A DNA stretch of 64,000 nt from AP-15 sp963785565 (GTDB lineage: Bacteria; Pseudomonadota; Alphaproteobacteria; ATCC43930; CGMCC-115725), in NCBI GenBank assembly GCA_963785565.1, contig CAWAVV010000068.1:62001-126000 (forward strand). Direction: 5' to 3'. The position numbers and the translations under genes are program-made. The notes below the pieces were generated by a model. The model did no database searches. It saw only the letters and a program-made list of their open reading frames with translations, and was not told the DNA's origin. Positions 62,249 through 64,000 of this stretch are shown piece by piece; positions within the stretch are counted from its first letter, which is position 1; every line of letters begins with the position of its first letter.

Positions 62249-62955
62249 ATGAGGCTGATCAAGAAATTTATGATGGCGGGCGCCCTCGCCTCCCTGGCGA
62301 CAGTGGCTGCCGCGGGCGCGGCCTGCGCCGCCGCGTGCCCCATGGCGGCCTATGTCTACCTATATCGTCATGGGCTTCACGTGCACGATCGGCGACAAAA
62401 CGTTCTCGAATTTCTCGTATCGCCACGCTATGATTTGGCGGGTACGGGCGCGGCGTCGGCTGCCACCGGCGTAGGTCGTCATGCCGTATCGGGGCTCCGG
62501 AATATGGGGTTCAGTTTCACTGGGATCTGGAATTCCGGCACCAATGGCACTGCTGATGCCGGCTTCGGCTATACGGTGGCGGTGACCAGCGGTGCGGCGC
62601 TGATCGATAGCGCTCTTCTTCAGATCACCGGCTCTTTGAGTGGTTCGGTGGTGGCGCGGCGGGCACCGTCGGGGAAACTTCTCTCAACCGGCGGCACACG
62701 CTTAATGTCAGCGTGGACTGGCTGGACCGGTCCAGCCCCGCGTCACCGTTGACGGAGGACCCGTCGTCATTCCTCGACGTGTCGAAAGACCTCAGTGTGA
62801 CGTCGAGCGGCACAGGAGAGACCGCATCCGTTTCGGTGGTCAAGAACACAGTGGACCAACTGACATGTGCACTGCCCGAGCCGGCGAGTCTTGCCCTACT
62901 CGGTTCTGCCCTTATCGGCTTCGGAGCGTTTCGCCGGCGCCGCAAGGCCGCGTAA
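62249..62955 (+). pseudogene. PEP-CTERM sorting-domain protein 3, frameshifted
   Basis: From the ATG at 62249 (GGGAG upstream) the signal peptide MRLIKKFMMAGALASLATVA AAG and CPMAAYVY are read in frame 1. The conserved FTCTIGDKTFSNFSY then lies in a second frame (about 62355-62430). NMGFSFTGIWNSGTNGTADA GFG returns to frame 1, and from about 62640 the rest, LNVSVDWLDRSSPASPL ... PEPASLALLGSALIGFGAFR RRRKAA, is in another frame. At least three shifts interrupt an otherwise clear PEP-CTERM protein. Its sigma-54 promoter and boxes are intact, so decay may be recent, or the region has consensus errors. Confidence 0.85.
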
Positions 62956-62978
62956 TGGCGACTCATACCACGGATCAA

Positions 62979-63008
62979 GCGGCGCCCGCTGGGCGCCGCT
63001 TCTTTTTT
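62979..63008 (+). terminator. Rho-independent terminator after PEP-CTERM gene 3
   Basis: Perfect 9-bp stem GCGGCGCCC (62979-62987) and GGGCGCCGC (62991-62999) with a GCT loop, followed by TTCTTTTTT. It ends transcription from the PEP-CTERM gene and, lying 81 bp before the converging gene at 63090, may serve that side too. Confidence 0.92.
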
Positions 63009-63089
63009 GCGTCACGTCGCAACAATCGACCCCGGACCTCATATCCTCTGTAAAAAATCCCGACAGGTCCTTGACGGCGCTGCCTAAGA

Positions 63090-64000
63090 CTAGCGCCGAT
63101 CGATCCCTTCTTCCACTGCTGCGACGCCGGCAAAGAGCCGGGCGACGGGTTCGCGCGGCAGGCCGCGGGTGACGAAGACGAGGCGCGAGCGCCGGTCGGC
63201 ATCGGGCCAGTCCTCGAGCTCGACCGGCGGGTGGGCAACGTGCTGCACGGCATGGACGACGACCGGCCCACGGCATTCTTTGACCGCAATAATGCCTTTG
63301 ACGCGCAACAGATCGGGGCCGCGCAACGCCGTCAGCACCGCCATCGTCTGCTCGAAAGCCGGCCAGGACAGCGGCTTTTCAAAGATCAGCGAAAAACTCT
63401 GCAGCCCGTGCGTGTGTTCGGCATCACTTAGATCGAAGCTTCGCGGCGCCGATCCCGGTTCGTCGAGCACAAAGGACGGTTCGATCGCGCCATTGGCGGC
63501 GATCTCGACCGGGGCGGTGGTAAGCGCCGCGATCCGTTCGATCAGCCGCTCGGTCGTGGTCGAGTCGGTGAGATCGCTCTTGGTCACGACAATGCGGTCG
63601 GCCAGCGCAACCTGCTTTCGCGCTTCGGGCATCCGCTCGATGTTGCCGGCCCCTGCGACCGCATCGACGATCGTGACGAGGGCCTGCAGATGGAACTCGC
63701 GGCCGAGCGCGCGGTCGGTGGCAAAAGTCTGCAACACCGGCCCCGGATCGGCGAGGCCCGAGGTTTCGATGATCACCCGCGCGAAGCTCGGGACGGCGCC
63801 GCGGGCGCGGTCGGCGAACAAGGCGCGCAACGTCTCCTGCAAATCGGTGCGGACGTTGCAGCACAAGCAGCCATTGCCGAGCAGGACCGTAACATCGCTG
63901 CTCGACCGCAGCAGCGCCTGATCGATGCCAACCTCGCCGAACTCGTTGACGACGATCGCGGTGTTGGCGCCTTCGGGCTTGGCCAGCAAGGCGCGGATCA
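63090..64000 (-). CDS. COG0523 (CobW-type) metallochaperone GTPase, N-terminus beyond right edge
   Basis: At least 303 residues; the frame is open across the right edge (ATC CGC GCC TTG reads I-R-A-L before the apparent first codon), so the Walker A GxxGxGKTT lies outside. Visible are VVNEFGEVGIDQALLRS, the metal-binding C-x-C-C in LLGNGCLCCNVRTDL, switch-type ETSGLADPGPVL, VTKSDLTDS and a C-terminal CobW_C domain ending GLPREPVARLFAGV. It is the second member of this family in the window and differs from the one at 6324, so the two probably serve different clients or metals. Confidence 0.9.
   Translation of the reverse strand, partial: IRALLAKPEGANTAIVVNEFGEVGIDQALLRSSSDVTVLLGNGCLCCNVRTDLQETLRALFADRARGAVPSFARVIIETSGLADPGPVLQTFATDRALGREFHLQALVTIVDAVAGAGNIERMPEARKQVALADRIVVTKSDLTDSTTTERLIERIAALTTAPVEIAANGAIEPSFVLDEPGSAPRSFDLSDAEHTHGLQSFSLIFEKPLSWPAFEQTMAVLTALRGPDLLRVKGIIAVKECRGPVVVHAVQHVAHPPVELEDWPDADRRSRLVFVTRGLPREPVARLFAGVAAVEEGIDRR

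Noticed and set aside
1..64000. tRNA, rRNA, riboswitch or intact insertion sequence
   Set aside because: None recognised by eye on either strand; a covariance-model search would be needed to exclude small RNAs.

Overview
The window is about 64 kb of GC-rich (visibly over 60 %) DNA from a Gram-negative bacterium, most likely an alphaproteobacterium of the Rhodospirillales or Hyphomicrobiales type. Support for this: a duplicated-domain dCTP deaminase, DUF1491, DUF2244 next to nth, a bactofilin, dispersed palindromic repeats of the kind common in that class, and periplasmic/outer-membrane systems (RND pump, PqiABC, autotransporter). No rRNA, tRNA, CRISPR array, phage or intact IS was seen. Assignment to the class is inference from gene families, not from a marker gene.

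Layout. 1-3.1 kb: RND efflux pump (inner-membrane pump cut by the left edge) and its adaptor. 3.3-13.2 kb: metabolic and metal genes (IlvD/Edd dehydratase; an MBL-fold hydrolase overlapping a COG0523 metallochaperone GTPase; DUF1275, XRE regulator, carboxymuconolactone-decarboxylase protein, methyltransferase, ion channel, and a luciferase-like monooxygenase broken by one base). 12.7-20.0 kb: two signalling groups, first two lipoproteins with an OmpR-type regulator and kinase, then DUF1491, a stand-alone receiver, a periplasmic haem-binding Tll0287-like sensor, a second kinase and a Nudix hydrolase. 20.0-24.6 kb: dCTP deaminase and a sulfur/tRNA-editing operon (cysK, AlaX, sulfurtransferase, GNAT). 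24.9-28.4 kb: a pqiB-pqiC-pqiA lipid-transport operon.

28.5-38.2 kb is accessory: a ThuA-like protein, a DUF4239 pseudogene, a large autotransporter, a cyclic-nucleotide-binding pseudogene, then two luciferase-like oxidoreductases, an esterase, DUF1330 and an SDR that look like a small-molecule degradation group. 38.9-43.6 kb is a tight five-gene cassette (SxtJ family, 50-aa DUF5989/SxtK-like, methyltransferase, carbamoyltransferase, SGNH hydrolase) likely to decorate a surface glycan. 43.8-46.6 kb is housekeeping (dapB, DUF2244, nth, bactofilin). 46.6-49.4 kb holds a gene remnant, repeats and a VapBC-type toxin-antitoxin pair. 49.4-57.3 kb: an 831-aa TPR protein, esterase, multicopper oxidase, MFS transporter and quinone oxidoreductase.

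The most distinctive part is 57.3-63.0 kb: three PEP-CTERM genes (two as a tandem 1.12-kb duplication, the third frameshifted). Each has a canonical sigma-54 promoter preceded by two copies of a 17-bp dyad box, always about 100 bp apart and about 80 bp upstream of the -24 element. This looks like a dedicated enhancer code for an extracellular-matrix regulon. A second unusual control region lies at 52.09-52.28 kb, with helically phased TTCCCG/CGGGAA repeats between divergent genes. At least five genes in the window carry frameshifts or deletions, which fits either an accessory-rich genome in decay or some assembly error; both are flagged.
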